A DNA stretch of 39,429 bases from an uncultured Lachnospiraceae bacterium (lineage in GTDB: Bacteria > Bacillota > Clostridia > Lachnospirales > Lachnospiraceae): the NCBI GenBank assembly GCA_946623875.1, contig CAMORO010000017.1, forward strand, positions 1-39,429. The letters run 5' to 3'. Below are positions 14,528 to 23,117 of the stretch, piece after piece. The notes beneath the pieces were generated by a model. The model did not search any database. It worked only from the letters and a program-made list of their open reading frames with translations, and was not told the DNA's origin. The first letter of the stretch is position 1; each line of letters opens with the position of its first letter. A program made the position numbers and the translations under genes.

Positions 14528-16366
14528 CTATTCTACTGTTACACTTTTTGCCAGATTACGTGGTTTATCTACATCAAGGCCCCTTGCGACACTCATGTAG
14601 TAGCCCATGAGCTGAAGCGGTATCACAGCTAAGGAAGCCTCGAATATTTCCTCGGTCTTTGGTATATATACGGTAAAGTCAGCCGTATCCTCTATCTCGT
14701 AATTGCCGCTGTTGGTTATACCGCACAGGTATGCACCTCGGCTTTTTACTTCCACCATATTTGAAACGGTCTTCTCATACAGATCGGACTGCGTAAGTAC
14801 TCCGATGATAAGGGTTCCGTCCTCAACAAGGCTTATCGTTCCGTGCTTAAGTTCACCGGCGGCATATGCACCCGAATGAACATAGCTTATCTCCTTCATC
14901 TTAAGGCTTCCTTCAAGGCTGATAGCGTAATCGATCCCGCGGCCGATGAAGAAAACATCATGAACATTGGAGAACTTGGCGGTGAACCACTGAAGACGCT
15001 CCTTATCCTCAAGTGACCTCTCTATTTTCCCGGGAAGCGTTTTAAGCTCAGTAAGCAGCTCAGTCTGCCTGTCCTTGTCTATATTGCCGCGCACCATGGC
15101 AAGTTTTATGGCAAACAGGTACATCGCGATCAGTTGGGCGCTGTATGCCTTGGTGGTTGCGACCGCGATCTCGGGACCGGCCATCGTATACATTACATGA
15201 TCCGATTCGCGGGCGATGGTCGATCCGACTACATTAACTACACCCATTGTCCTTGTACCCTGCCCCTTGGCTTCTCTTATAGCTGCCAGTGTATCGGCTG
15301 TTTCACCCGACTGGCTTATCGCAATGACTAATGAATCCGGTGCCAGTATCGGATTTCTGTATCTGAATTCCGAAGCAAGCTCGACCCTTACCGGTATCCT
15401 TGTCAGCTTCTCGATGATATACTGTGCCACCATTCCCACATGATAGGCAGATCCGCAGGCTGAAATGTTGACCGATGTAAGCTTCTTAAGATCCTCATCC
15501 TCTAATCCCACTGCGGAGAAATCGATCGTATCATCCTTTACATAAGCATTTATCGTATCCTGTACGGCCTTGGGCTGCTCATGTATCTCCTTCATCATGA
15601 AATGCTCAAAACCGCCCTTCTCGGCAGCTTCTGCATCCCATTCTATCTTTTTTTGTTCCTTGCCTATCTCCTCACCGTCGATATTATAGAAATGGACTTC
15701 ATTATCCTTAAGGCAGGCCATCTCCATATTGCCTATGTAATATACGTTTCGTGTATATTTAAGTATCGCGGGAACATCGGAGGCAACGTAGCTTGCCTTG
15801 GCATCCACGCCTATTATCATGGGTGAATCCTTACGTGCAACCCAGATCTGCCCCGGATAGTCCTTAAACATGACCGCGAGAGCATAGGAACCCCGTACAC
15901 GTACCATGGTCTTGGCAAGTGCATCAACCGGTCCCAGCCTGTATTTCTTGTAATAATAGTCAACCAGCTTCACAAGCGCCTCTGTATCGGTCTCGGAATA
16001 AAATGTGTAGTTTTTCTTAACAAGCTTATCCTTTACTTCAACGTAATTCTCAATGATCCCGTTGTGAACACCGACAACCTCGTAATCGTCGCTGTGATGC
16101 GGATGTGCATTGTTCTCCGAAGGCTCTCCGTGGGTTGCCCAGCGGGTATGTCCTATACCGCAGTTGCCCTTCATCGCCTTGCCGTCATCAGTCTTGTTGG
16201 CAAGCTCCAATAGTCGTCCCTTGGCCTTGACTATCTTAACGTTTTCATCCTTGTTCCTGACGGCGATCCCTGCCGAATCATAGCCTCGGTACTCAAGCTT
16301 CCTCAGTCCCTCAAGCAGGATCGGCGCCGCCTGTTTGTTTCCACAGTATCCTACTATTCCGCACAT
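14528..16366 (-). CDS. glmS: Glutamine-fructose-6-phosphate aminotransferase (isomerizing)
   Basis: Makes glucosamine-6-phosphate from fructose-6-phosphate and glutamine, the committed step to UDP-GlcNAc for peptidoglycan. At 612 residues it is of normal length. It starts MCGIVGYCG with the N-terminal nucleophile Cys2, followed by LRKLEYRGYDSAGIAV, the glutaminase loop GIGHTRWATHGEPSENNAHP and HNGIIENY. Two SIS sugar-isomerase domains follow (SACGSAYHVG, AISQSGETADTLAA, GRGIDYAISLEGSLKMKEI). The C-terminus AKSVTVE is the conserved tail. The gene is monocistronic by appearance: it has its own promoter, a leader with a complete terminator hairpin, and GGAGGGG before ATG. A glmS ribozyme was looked for in the leader and is not present; the leader is too short. 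Confidence 0.98.
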   Translation of the reverse strand: MCGIVGYCGNKQAAPILLEGLRKLEYRGYDSAGIAVRNKDENVKIVKAKGRLLELANKTDDGKAMKGNCGIGHTRWATHGEPSENNAHPHHSDDYEVVGVHNGIIENYVEVKDKLVKKNYTFYSETDTEALVKLVDYYYKKYRLGPVDALAKTMVRVRGSYALAVMFKDYPGQIWVARKDSPMIIGVDAKASYVASDVPAILKYTRNVYYIGNMEMACLKDNEVHFYNIDGEEIGKEQKKIEWDAEAAEKGGFEHFMMKEIHEQPKAVQDTINAYVKDDTIDFSAVGLEDEDLKKLTSVNISACGSAYHVGMVAQYIIEKLTRIPVRVELASEFRYRNPILAPDSLVIAISQSGETADTLAAIREAKGQGTRTMGVVNVVGSTIARESDHVMYTMAGPEIAVATTKAYSAQLIAMYLFAIKLAMVRGNIDKDRQTELLTELKTLPGKIERSLEDKERLQWFTAKFSNVHDVFFIGRGIDYAISLEGSLKMKEISYVHSGAYAAGELKHGTISLVEDGTLIIGVLTQSDLYEKTVSNMVEVKSRGAYLCGITNSGNYEIEDTADFTVYIPKTEEIFEASLAVIPLQLMGYYMSVARGLDVDKPRNLAKSVTVE

Positions 16367-16409
16367 ATTATTTCCCCTCCTTTAATATTCATTTCAACCG
16401 CAAAAAAGC

Positions 16410-16442
16410 AAAAAAGGCACCCCGGATGTTCTCCGAAGCGCC
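16410..16442 (-). terminator. Terminator hairpin in the glmS leader
   Basis: On the minus strand GGCGCTTCGGA pairs with TCCGGGGTGCC (11 bp including three G-U) around GAACA, followed by six T. It begins about 10 nt after the predicted glmS transcription start and ends about 45 nt before the glmS ATG. Every glmS transcript from this promoter must pass it. It could also serve as the terminator of the upstream GGDEF gene. The 5' arm with its flank, GCAAAGGCGCTTCGGA, matches the dapF leader hairpin at 14 of 16 positions. Confidence 0.85.
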
Positions 16443-16458
16443 TTTGCTCTATCTGATT

Positions 16459-16486
16459 ATTATATCAATATACATGCTTAAGTCAA
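16459..16486 (-). promoter_or_regulatory. Sigma-A-type promoter of glmS
   Basis: Minus-strand TTGACT (16481-16486), 16-bp spacer, TATAAT (16459-16464). The -10 box is perfect. It lies in the short gap after the GGDEF gene stop. Confidence 0.75.
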
Positions 16487-16504
16487 GGCAAACAGCGCTG
16501 ATTC

Positions 16505-18391
16505 TTAAGTAAAATTCAAAGGATCGTTGATCGATCGCCTGTCATTAACTCTTCTGTCACGTCCCGAACGCCTGTCCTTTCCGGAACGTTTCTCCTTCTT
16601 GGCCTGTTTAGCCTTATACATCTTTCCGTCGGCTTCTTCCATGAATGAGAACAGTGACTTATCCGTGGTTGGCGGTATCATTGTATATCCAAGACTGGCA
16701 CCGAGAATGTATGGCGAATACTTACCTCTTTCATTAAATACCCTTATCTCATCCTGTATTCTCCTGATCTTCCCCGTGACCTCTTCCGTGCTTCCCGCCT
16801 TGCCGAAAACTACGAACTCATCACCGCCGAACCTCATCACTATATCATTTCCCGTTGTACACTCCGTAAGGATCTGCGAAAAATCAACGATATACTCATC
16901 ACCCATCTTATGACCCATAGTATCATTTATGACCTTAAGCCTGTCAAGATCGGCAAAGATGATATAGGTATCCCGTCCTTCCTTTTTATATTCCTCGAAA
17001 TCCGTATCGGCTTTTTTGAAGAAACCGTGCCTGTTGTAAAGCTTGGTCAACGGATCATAATAGCTTAGATCTTTGAGCCTGCTAATGTAGTCTTCCTGAT
17101 CGTTGTGCCTCTGCGCGGACTCAAGCATATTTGAGATATTGGTAACGAACATGTGATACAGTTCGTACTCTGTCGCTTCGGGATAATTGGTGCTTATCAG
17201 ATACCCGTAATAAGTGTCGCCGTAGTGGAGCGAGGAATAAATATACAGATTTCCGGAGCCCTCACAGCCGAATATTTCCCCCCGGCCAATGACCATGCTC
17301 TTCATTTCGCCGGTTTCGATATTGTAATGATAGGGTACATCAAGGAGCTTGCGCCTCTTGCCCCTGTCTATTACAACACTCATGATCGGAATGTTGAACT
17401 TCCTCTGATAATCCGGAAGTATCTCAAACATTTCATCAATTGAACGGTATGCCATGAAATCAGCAGCCGATTCGTTCACAAAGCCGGAATACCTGGCGCT
17501 GTCCATCGAAAACTTTATGAATTCGCTCAGGTAATCCTCCCTCTTGTTGTTATCCATCCGGCAATTCCCGCAACAGCTCGCACCCCGTATTACTTTCGGC
17601 TCTATCCTTATATCGTTTTTACCTTCCTTAAGCCCCCTGTAAGCAGCACGCCCTATCTTGTTCTCATATCTTTTGACGGATGTGATCGAAGGAATATTGT
17701 AGGAAGCCTGAGGGATATTGTCAAACCCTGTAATGATGTAATCATCGGGTACCCTGTATCCGTCATCCCTTAAACGGTAGAATATGCCCATTGCGTTCTG
17801 GTCGTTGACGCAGACAAAGGCATCGGCATCCATCATATTATTGCTCCTGAAATACTCATAAGCCTTGTATCCGCTGTCAAGATAGTAATTCCCGAAGTAT
17901 ATCCTGTCATCGGGAAGTTCATACCCATGGCTTAAAAGAACATCCCTGCAGGCATCGAGCCTGTCCTGCGCATCCACACTGTCTTCGGGACCTCCCACGT
18001 AATTGATCTTCTTTACACCATGATCTGTAATAAGATGCTCAACCAGCTCACCCATAACAACCTTGCTGCAACTGGTGACATTGATAAAATCCTCATCATA
18101 ACTGTCAATGGAAACACAGGGCTTTTGGGCTTCCTTTACCTTATTGACGAGCATACGCCGTATCCGTGGGTTGTAGAAGGCGCTCGCATACAGAATAAAG
18201 CCGTCAAAACCGCTTAAGTCCATACGTCTTATGTATTCATATTCGCCAAGGTCGAACTTTTCATCCGTGGATACATAGAAAGAAAAAAGATGCAACTCAT
18301 CATGGTTACGCTTACATTCCTCATATATCCCCCTGATAACCTCTCTTTGCGTATACAGATATATCTGACCTACAAACAATGCAATTCTCAT
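16505..18391 (-). CDS. Cytosolic diguanylate cyclase with LacI-type periplasmic-binding sensor domain
   Basis: Predicted to make c-di-GMP in response to a small molecule, probably a sugar. There is no signal peptide or membrane helix. Residues ~1-270 are a periplasmic-binding/LacI sensor fold (SKVVMGELVEHLI, YVGGPEDSVDAQDRLDAC, VCVNDQNAMGIFYRLRDDGY, ITGFDNIP, ITSVKR), but the usual N-terminal helix-turn-helix is absent. Residues ~290-425 are an intermediate domain I cannot name. Residues ~445-595 are a GGDEF domain with LTKLYNRHGF, DLDRLKVINDTMGHKMGDE and RFGGDEFVVF (522-526 GGDEF), so it should be active. The inhibitory I-site RxxD reads TGND, so the Arg is missing. The tail is basic, with DRR repeats. 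The ATG at 18391 is chosen because AAGGAAG precedes it; an upstream in-frame ATG at 18415 lacks this. Confidence 0.9.
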   Translation of the reverse strand: MRIALFVGQIYLYTQREVIRGIYEECKRNHDELHLFSFYVSTDEKFDLGEYEYIRRMDLSGFDGFILYASAFYNPRIRRMLVNKVKEAQKPCVSIDSYDEDFINVTSCSKVVMGELVEHLITDHGVKKINYVGGPEDSVDAQDRLDACRDVLLSHGYELPDDRIYFGNYYLDSGYKAYEYFRSNNMMDADAFVCVNDQNAMGIFYRLRDDGYRVPDDYIITGFDNIPQASYNIPSITSVKRYENKIGRAAYRGLKEGKNDIRIEPKVIRGASCCGNCRMDNNKREDYLSEFIKFSMDSARYSGFVNESAADFMAYRSIDEMFEILPDYQRKFNIPIMSVVIDRGKRRKLLDVPYHYNIETGEMKSMVIGRGEIFGCEGSGNLYIYSSLHYGDTYYGYLISTNYPEATEYELYHMFVTNISNMLESAQRHNDQEDYISRLKDLSYYDPLTKLYNRHGFFKKADTDFEEYKKEGRDTYIIFADLDRLKVINDTMGHKMGDEYIVDFSQILTECTTGNDIVMRFGGDEFVVFGKAGSTEEVTGKIRRIQDEIRVFNERGKYSPYILGASLGYTMIPPTTDKSLFSFMEEADGKMYKAKQAKKEKRSGKDRRSGRDRRVNDRRSINDPLNFT

Positions 18392-18443
18392 ACTGCTTCC
18401 TTTCGAATGACTCACTGAAGATCAACCCGGTCATGTTGAAAGT

Positions 18444-18472
18444 ATTTTAACACGGGAAAGGCAAATGTACAA
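18444..18472 (-). promoter_or_regulatory. Promoter of the GGDEF gene
   Basis: Minus-strand TTGTAC (18467-18472), 17-bp spacer, TAAAAT (18444-18449), about 50 bp before the chosen start codon. Confidence 0.55.
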
Positions 18473-18513
18473 TTAACTATGGCAAAAACACGGTTTATTG
18501 CATTAAAGAAGCG

Positions 18514-18522
18514 TGATATAAT
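18514..18522 (+). promoter_or_regulatory. Extended -10 promoter of the ApbE gene
   Basis: TGATATAAT on the plus strand, a perfect -10 with the extended TGn motif. The hexamer TTTATT lies 17 bp upstream and is a poor -35. It is 60 bp before the ApbE start and divergent from the GGDEF promoter. Confidence 0.6.
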
Positions 18523-18581
18523 GTGAGCGGGTTCATGATCCTACACTCTTTATCTTTTACATACGCAGGAATACTGATCAA

Positions 18582-19619
18582 ATGAGCAGGAACAATTCAC
18601 ATAAATTCATTATTATATCATTAATACTGCTGGTATCCCTTACCTGCCTTTATCTTTGGCATATAAGAAAGACCGGAGTCTCGGATGATTTCTTTGCCAT
18701 GGATACCATTATGTCACTGCAGGCTTACGGAAAGGATGCGGATAAGGCAGTGTCAGAAGCAAGAGAGGCCATACTCGGCCTTGATGCCGCACTTTCCGTT
18801 ACAAATAAGGACAGCAGCGTATACAGGCTTAACAGTACGGGCTCATGCAGTCTTAACGAAGACCTTCAATACCTCCTTGAACGAAGCATTCAAATACAGG
18901 AAATGACAGGAGGAGCCTTCAATATCTGCATATATCCCATTATGAAGGAATGGGGTTTTACCGAAAAGAACTACAAAGTTCCGGAAGAAGCCGTCATCTT
19001 AGAGTTATGTAAACTTGTTAACGGATCGAAGATCACAATTGACACAACGGCTGATTCGGTATCCCTCTCAGAAGATGCAATGATCGATCTTGGCGGAATA
19101 GCCAAAGGGTATGCTTCGATGAAAGCCCGGGATATACTTAAAGCCCACGGAATAAACAGTGCCCTCATTAATCTTGGCGGTAATGTCTGTGCCGTGGGGA
19201 AGAAACCCGACGGCTCACCTTTCAGCATAGCGATAAAGGATCCGGAACCTGATGATACCGGAGAAAACACATTTACCGGTGTTCTTAAGGTAAGCGATAA
19301 ATGTGTCATAACCTCAGGCGGATACGAAAGGTATTTTGAAGAGGACGGGGTTACCTATCACCATATAATAGATCCGTCTACGGGCTATCCCGCGGCTTCC
19401 GGTCTTAAATCCGTCACCGTGGTATCCGACGATCCGACACTGGCTGATGCGCTCTCAACCGCCGTTTATGTAATGGGGAAAGACCGGGCCGTCGGTTTAT
19501 GGCGCACCATGCGCGACAGGTTTGATCTTGTACTCTTAAGCGATACCGGACAACTGTATATCACCGAAGGACTTAAGGACTGTTTCTCTTCTAAGCTTGA
19601 GTATTACATCATTGAATGA
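18582..19619 (+). CDS. apbE: Membrane-anchored FAD:protein FMN transferase (ApbE family)
   Basis: Attaches FMN covalently to threonine of target flavoproteins such as Rnf/Nqr subunits or extracellular flavin carriers, outside the membrane. The product has 345 residues with one N-terminal hydrophobic helix (~9-26) and no lipobox cysteine at the usual place, so it is probably a signal anchor. ApbE motifs are present: FFAMDTIMSLQAYG, DLGGIAKGYA (169-178), LINLGGNVCAVG, ITSGGYERYF and HHIIDPSTGYPA (260-271), then SDDPTLADALSTAVYVMG. No target flavoprotein gene is in the window. The start is preceded by AGGA about 12 nt upstream, somewhat far. Transcription is divergent from the GGDEF gene and ends at a strong terminator. 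Confidence 0.95.
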   Translation: MSRNNSHKFIIISLILLVSLTCLYLWHIRKTGVSDDFFAMDTIMSLQAYGKDADKAVSEAREAILGLDAALSVTNKDSSVYRLNSTGSCSLNEDLQYLLERSIQIQEMTGGAFNICIYPIMKEWGFTEKNYKVPEEAVILELCKLVNGSKITIDTTADSVSLSEDAMIDLGGIAKGYASMKARDILKAHGINSALINLGGNVCAVGKKPDGSPFSIAIKDPEPDDTGENTFTGVLKVSDKCVITSGGYERYFEEDGVTYHHIIDPSTGYPAASGLKSVTVVSDDPTLADALSTAVYVMGKDRAVGLWRTMRDRFDLVLLSDTGQLYITEGLKDCFSSKLEYYIIE

Positions 19620-19621
19620 AT

Positions 19622-19656
19622 AAAAACCTGCCGCGGATCAACCGCGGCAGGTTTTT
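19622..19656. terminator. Bidirectional intrinsic terminator
   Basis: AAAAACCTGCCGCGG (19622-19636) and CCGCGGCAGGTTTTT (19642-19656) form a perfect 15-bp stem with a 5-nt loop, giving a U-tract on both strands. It lies between the convergent ApbE gene and the small double-glycine peptide gene and would serve both. Confidence 0.95.
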
Positions 19657-19693
19657 CTGAACCAACATGATGCTTCAGTATCCAAAGCCGTCT

Positions 19694-19927
19694 TTAGTCT
19701 TCTACATCTCTTCCGAAGCTTTGCTTGAACTGTTCCCTCGTGTATACCTTGGGGCTTTCGCTGTAAGATTTGGCGTATTCCTTTGCCTTCTTCTCCGAAG
19801 GAGCCTGAAGTGAAGTTCCGTCCGGCTTTACAAACCAAAACTTGTTCTTCTTCTCGTCAGATACTACCAAGCCTCCGTTAACATCTGCAAGCTGTTCGAG
19901 ATTAAGTAAATTATCCTGTTTACCCAT
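19694..19927 (-). CDS. Small peptide with double-glycine leader
   Basis: A 77-residue product. The N-terminal 19 residues, MGKQDNLLNLEQLADVNGG, have the form of a double-glycine leader: hydrophobic residues at regular spacing, then Gly-Gly. Such leaders are cut by C39-peptidase ABC exporters that release bacteriocins and peptide signals. The remaining 58 residues are hydrophilic and rich in Lys, Ser and Tyr (KFWFVKPDGTSL, EYAKSYSESPKVYTREQF) with no cysteine and no GxxxG pairs, so it does not look like a classical pore-forming class II bacteriocin. It has a strong AGGAGG site, its own promoter and a terminator. No exporter, immunity or modification gene is adjacent. The leader reading is inference; a leaderless cytosolic peptide cannot be excluded. 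Confidence 0.75.
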   Translation of the reverse strand: MGKQDNLLNLEQLADVNGGLVVSDEKKNKFWFVKPDGTSLQAPSEKKAKEYAKSYSESPKVYTREQFKQSFGRDVED

Positions 19928-19989
19928 TTTATTGTCCTCCTTAATATTTTGATTTTAATTATCTGTTTTGAAATATGTTTTTCTATAAT

Positions 19990-20018
19990 ATTATACGGTT
20001 CGAAAAAAAAAATGGCAA
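19990..20018 (-). promoter_or_regulatory. Promoter of the double-glycine peptide gene
   Basis: Minus-strand TTGCCA (20013-20018), 17-bp spacer containing a run of ten T, TATAAT (19990-19995). The T-run spacer is unusual and may matter for promoter strength. It sits just after the uxaA stop, so the peptide gene can be expressed independently of the uronate operon. Confidence 0.7.
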
Positions 20019-20043
20019 TCAAATCTCTGATTTATACACCGGC

Positions 20044-21537
20044 CTACAGGGTAACTCCCCTTTTGAATATTGCCATGTCATGATACCCCATCTTCTCAGA
20101 GCACACATATTCGCCCGATGCACAGGCAATGACCTTTTCGTACAGTTGCTTTGTCACCGTATCCTTATCGGTGTCGTCTACAAGAACTCCGGCATCAAAA
20201 TCGATCCAGTTCCTTTTCCTGGCTGCAAGTGCCGAATTGGACGAAACCTTCATTGTAGGTACGGGTGCCGCAAAGGGCGTTCCCCTTCCCGTTGTGAACA
20301 GGATAAGCTGTACATGCGCAGAGGAAAGTGCCGTGGCTGCTACCGGATCGTTACCCGGAGCGTACAGAAGATTAAGCCCGTGTTCCTTTATACACTCTCC
20401 GTATCCGAGCACTCCGTTTACGGGAGAACTTCCTGACTTCTGCGTGCATCCGAGCGACTTGTCTTCGAGTGTGGAAATACCGCCCTTCTTGTTACCAGGC
20501 GATGGGTTCTCGTAAATACTCTGACCGTTGCTTATAAAGTAATCCTTGAAGCCGTTTATCATGCTTACAAGTTCATCAAATACCTTCCTGTCCCTGCACC
20601 TGTTCATCAGTATCCTCTCGGCGCCGAACATTTCCGGAACCTCGGTAAGGATACAGCTTCCTCCGCGTGCGATCACCTCATCTGCCACACGCCCGAGAAG
20701 CGGATTGGCACTGATTCCCGACAGACCGTCCGAACCGCCGCATTTAAGTCCTACGACCAGGCGTTCCACACTTACTTCTTCTCTTTTATCTTTTGACGCG
20801 GTATCAACAAGCTCCTTAACAAGCTTCTCTCCTTCTGCGATCTCATCCTCCACATCCTGGCATACAAGGTAACGAATCCTTGACTCGTCATGCTTGGGGA
20901 ACTTGTCCCTTATATGTTCGATACCCGAGTTCTCACAGCCAAGACTTAATAGCAGTACTCCTCCGGCATTGGGATGGGTGCACAGATCGGCAAGTATCTG
21001 TTCCGTCGTTTCCTTATCCTCCTCAAGCTGCGAGCAGCCGTAAGGGTGGGAAAAGGTGACGATATCATCGATGCTTCCACCGTCCTCATTAAGATATTTA
21101 CGTGTGTTCTCCACTATCTTCTTCGCTATATCATTTACACAGGCAACCGTGGGGATGATCCATATCTCGTTCCTTATACCCACCTCGCCGTTCTTCCTGA
21201 CAAAGCCCATAAAGCTGTTGCTCAGTCCCTCAAGCGGCTTATGTTCATATGCGGAAACCGGTGTATATTCGTATTCAAGCTTCTCGGATAAGCCCGTTCT
21301 GATATTGTGTGTATGGACATGGGTACCGGCCTTTATATCTTTCGTCGCATAACCTATTACATTCCCGTATTTAATGACCGGTGAGCCCTCCTTTATATCC
21401 TCAAGAGCTATCTTGTGCCCTCTCTCGATATCTTCCTTTGCATTAAGGCCGTCCACACTGTCAACAGCTTCCCCTGCCTTTATCCCGGTAAGCGCCACCG
21501 ATACATTGTCTGTCGGATTTATTCTTATCGTTTTCAT
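20044..21537 (-). CDS. uxaA: Altronate dehydratase
   Basis: Dehydrates D-altronate to 2-keto-3-deoxygluconate in galacturonate breakdown; cytoplasmic and iron-dependent. At 497 residues it has the expected length and architecture. An N-terminal SAF domain contains HVHTHN (His73, 75, 77). The large C-terminal domain has FMGFVRKNGEVGIRNEIWIIPTV, FSHPYGCSQL, LGCENSGIEH, GLKCGGSDGLSGISANPLLG and a closing GRGTPFA.PVPTMKVSSNS. It is the last gene of the large minus-strand operon and follows uxaB after 54 bp. The altronate rather than mannonate dehydratase means the locus handles galacturonate. Confidence 0.96.
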   Translation of the reverse strand: MKTIRINPTDNVSVALTGIKAGEAVDSVDGLNAKEDIERGHKIALEDIKEGSPVIKYGNVIGYATKDIKAGTHVHTHNIRTGLSEKLEYEYTPVSAYEHKPLEGLSNSFMGFVRKNGEVGIRNEIWIIPTVACVNDIAKKIVENTRKYLNEDGGSIDDIVTFSHPYGCSQLEEDKETTEQILADLCTHPNAGGVLLLSLGCENSGIEHIRDKFPKHDESRIRYLVCQDVEDEIAEGEKLVKELVDTASKDKREEVSVERLVVGLKCGGSDGLSGISANPLLGRVADEVIARGGSCILTEVPEMFGAERILMNRCRDRKVFDELVSMINGFKDYFISNGQSIYENPSPGNKKGGISTLEDKSLGCTQKSGSSPVNGVLGYGECIKEHGLNLLYAPGNDPVAATALSSAHVQLILFTTGRGTPFAAPVPTMKVSSNSALAARKRNWIDFDAGVLVDDTDKDTVTKQLYEKVIACASGEYVCSEKMGYHDMAIFKRGVTL

Positions 21538-21591
21538 TTAACAACCTCTTTTATTCAGCATTTTCTGTTTGCTTCGTATCCTGCCGTTATA

Positions 21592-23058
21592 TCACTCAGC
21601 CGTATCAGCATTGCGTAACTTCGCAAGTTCGGCGTAATCGGTCTTAACCTTATCGGCCAGACCCTCAATATCCGACAGTTTCATTCCGAAAAACTTATCG
21701 GCGCCAAGCATCCTGTCTATGTATTCATCATCCGAAATCCCTTCACAATCCTTAAGAAAATCAATGATCGTGGGATCGTCGTTTATCTTGTATTCGCTTG
21801 ACAGGCCATCCTTGATACGCTTTCCAACATAATCACCACCGGCATTTACACTACCTCTGTAATACAGAAGCAGAGCCGCAAGTGATTTCGTAAGACGGTC
21901 GGGAAGTTCCCCCTTCATCTTAAGGTAGTCAAGCAGGGTTGGCAGACACCTTGTCTTCCATTTCGACACGCTGTTAAGCGCAATGGAGGACAGTGCATGT
22001 TTGATAAAAGGATTCCTGAACCTTGTGATGACGTCATCCGCGAACTTATTAAGCTCATCCCTGTCAAGGTCTATCGTATCTATTACCTCGTCCCTGAGCA
22101 TTCCTTCGACGAATTCCCTGATCTCTTCATCATCCATTGCCTCGAGCACATAATCATGTCCCTTAAGATATGCCCACAAAACAAAGGAGGTGTGAGCACC
22201 GTTCAGTATCCTTACCTTACGTGTCTTATACGGCCTGATATCCTTAACGAACAGGACAGGCTGTTCCGCCTTATTAAGCGGCAGTTCGGCAATGATACGT
22301 TCATCCTGCGCTATCACCCACAGGCCGAACAGCTCACCTGCCACCAGAAGCTTATCCTCATATCCGTTCCGCTTATACAGATCTTCCTCGTCATCTGCCG
22401 AATATCCGGATATTATCCTGTCTACAAGAGTGTTACTGAATACACAGGCTTCCTTTATCCATGTAATAAAGCCGTCCCTGAGCCTCCATTCGGACGCATG
22501 CCGGATAACGATCTCTTTAAGCACATCGGCATTATTGTCTATAAGCTCGACCGGAAGAAAGATAAGTCCTTTACTATTATCGCCGTTAAAATGTTTGTAT
22601 CTTTCGTACAAAAGAGCCGTTATCTTGGCAGGAAAGCTTTTCTGAGGCTTCATGTCAAGGGTGTCGGTGCCATCGTACACTATTCCGGCTTCGGTTGTAT
22701 TGGATATAATGAACCGAAGATCGTCAGACACCGCATACTCCATGTATTTATCGTAATCATCATAGCATGATATGGTTTCCACAACGCTTGTTATTATACG
22801 TTCCCGCTTAGTCGGTTCGTTATTCAAAAGGCCGCGGAGTGAAACCGTGTAATTACAGTCCTGTTGTCTGAAGGACTCCTTGAGAGTGCCCTTTCTTGGC
22901 TTGACGATAACTATCGACATATCCGTAATACCCTTTTCATTGGAAACATCGATCATCTCATCTGCAAAACCTCTAAGGAAATTCCCTTCCCCGAACTGCA
23001 TCACCTTAACCGGTCTTTTTTGTTTACATACCATATCGGAAATGTTTTTCGACGTCAT
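21592..23058 (-). CDS. uxaB: Tagaturonate reductase
   Basis: NADH-dependent reduction of tagaturonate to altronate, feeding UxaA. A polyol dehydrogenase (mannitol dehydrogenase) family protein of 488 residues. The N-terminal nucleotide-binding motif is QFGEGNFLRGF (21-31). Later landmarks are VRILNGAHTS, and RFRNPFIKHALSSIALNSVSKWKTRCLPTLLDY read as consecutive short motifs of the family. ATG 23058 is chosen because GGAGG stands 7 nt upstream; an in-frame start at 23103 would add 15 residues not found in the family. Pairing with uxaA supports tagaturonate over fructuronate as substrate. The isomerase UxaC and KDG kinase/aldolase are not in the window. Confidence 0.92.
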   Translation of the reverse strand: MTSKNISDMVCKQKRPVKVMQFGEGNFLRGFADEMIDVSNEKGITDMSIVIVKPRKGTLKESFRQQDCNYTVSLRGLLNNEPTKRERIITSVVETISCYDDYDKYMEYAVSDDLRFIISNTTEAGIVYDGTDTLDMKPQKSFPAKITALLYERYKHFNGDNSKGLIFLPVELIDNNADVLKEIVIRHASEWRLRDGFITWIKEACVFSNTLVDRIISGYSADDEEDLYKRNGYEDKLLVAGELFGLWVIAQDERIIAELPLNKAEQPVLFVKDIRPYKTRKVRILNGAHTSFVLWAYLKGHDYVLEAMDDEEIREFVEGMLRDEVIDTIDLDRDELNKFADDVITRFRNPFIKHALSSIALNSVSKWKTRCLPTLLDYLKMKGELPDRLTKSLAALLLYYRGSVNAGGDYVGKRIKDGLSSEYKINDDPTIIDFLKDCEGISDDEYIDRMLGADKFFGMKLSDIEGLADKVKTDYAELAKLRNADTAE

Positions 23059-23117
23059 ATCCGTTCCTCCATTCATATTGTAATGTTCTATCCATCCTGT
23101 CACATTCTACCATAAAT

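Noticed and set aside
16367-16504. Possible glmS ribozyme in the glmS leader
   Set aside because: The leader from the predicted start is only about 85 nt and holds a plain terminator hairpin; none of the ribozyme core sequences are visible.
21997-22770. 257-codon plus-strand open frame opposite uxaB
   Set aside because: Antisense to a conserved enzyme; product has no family features.
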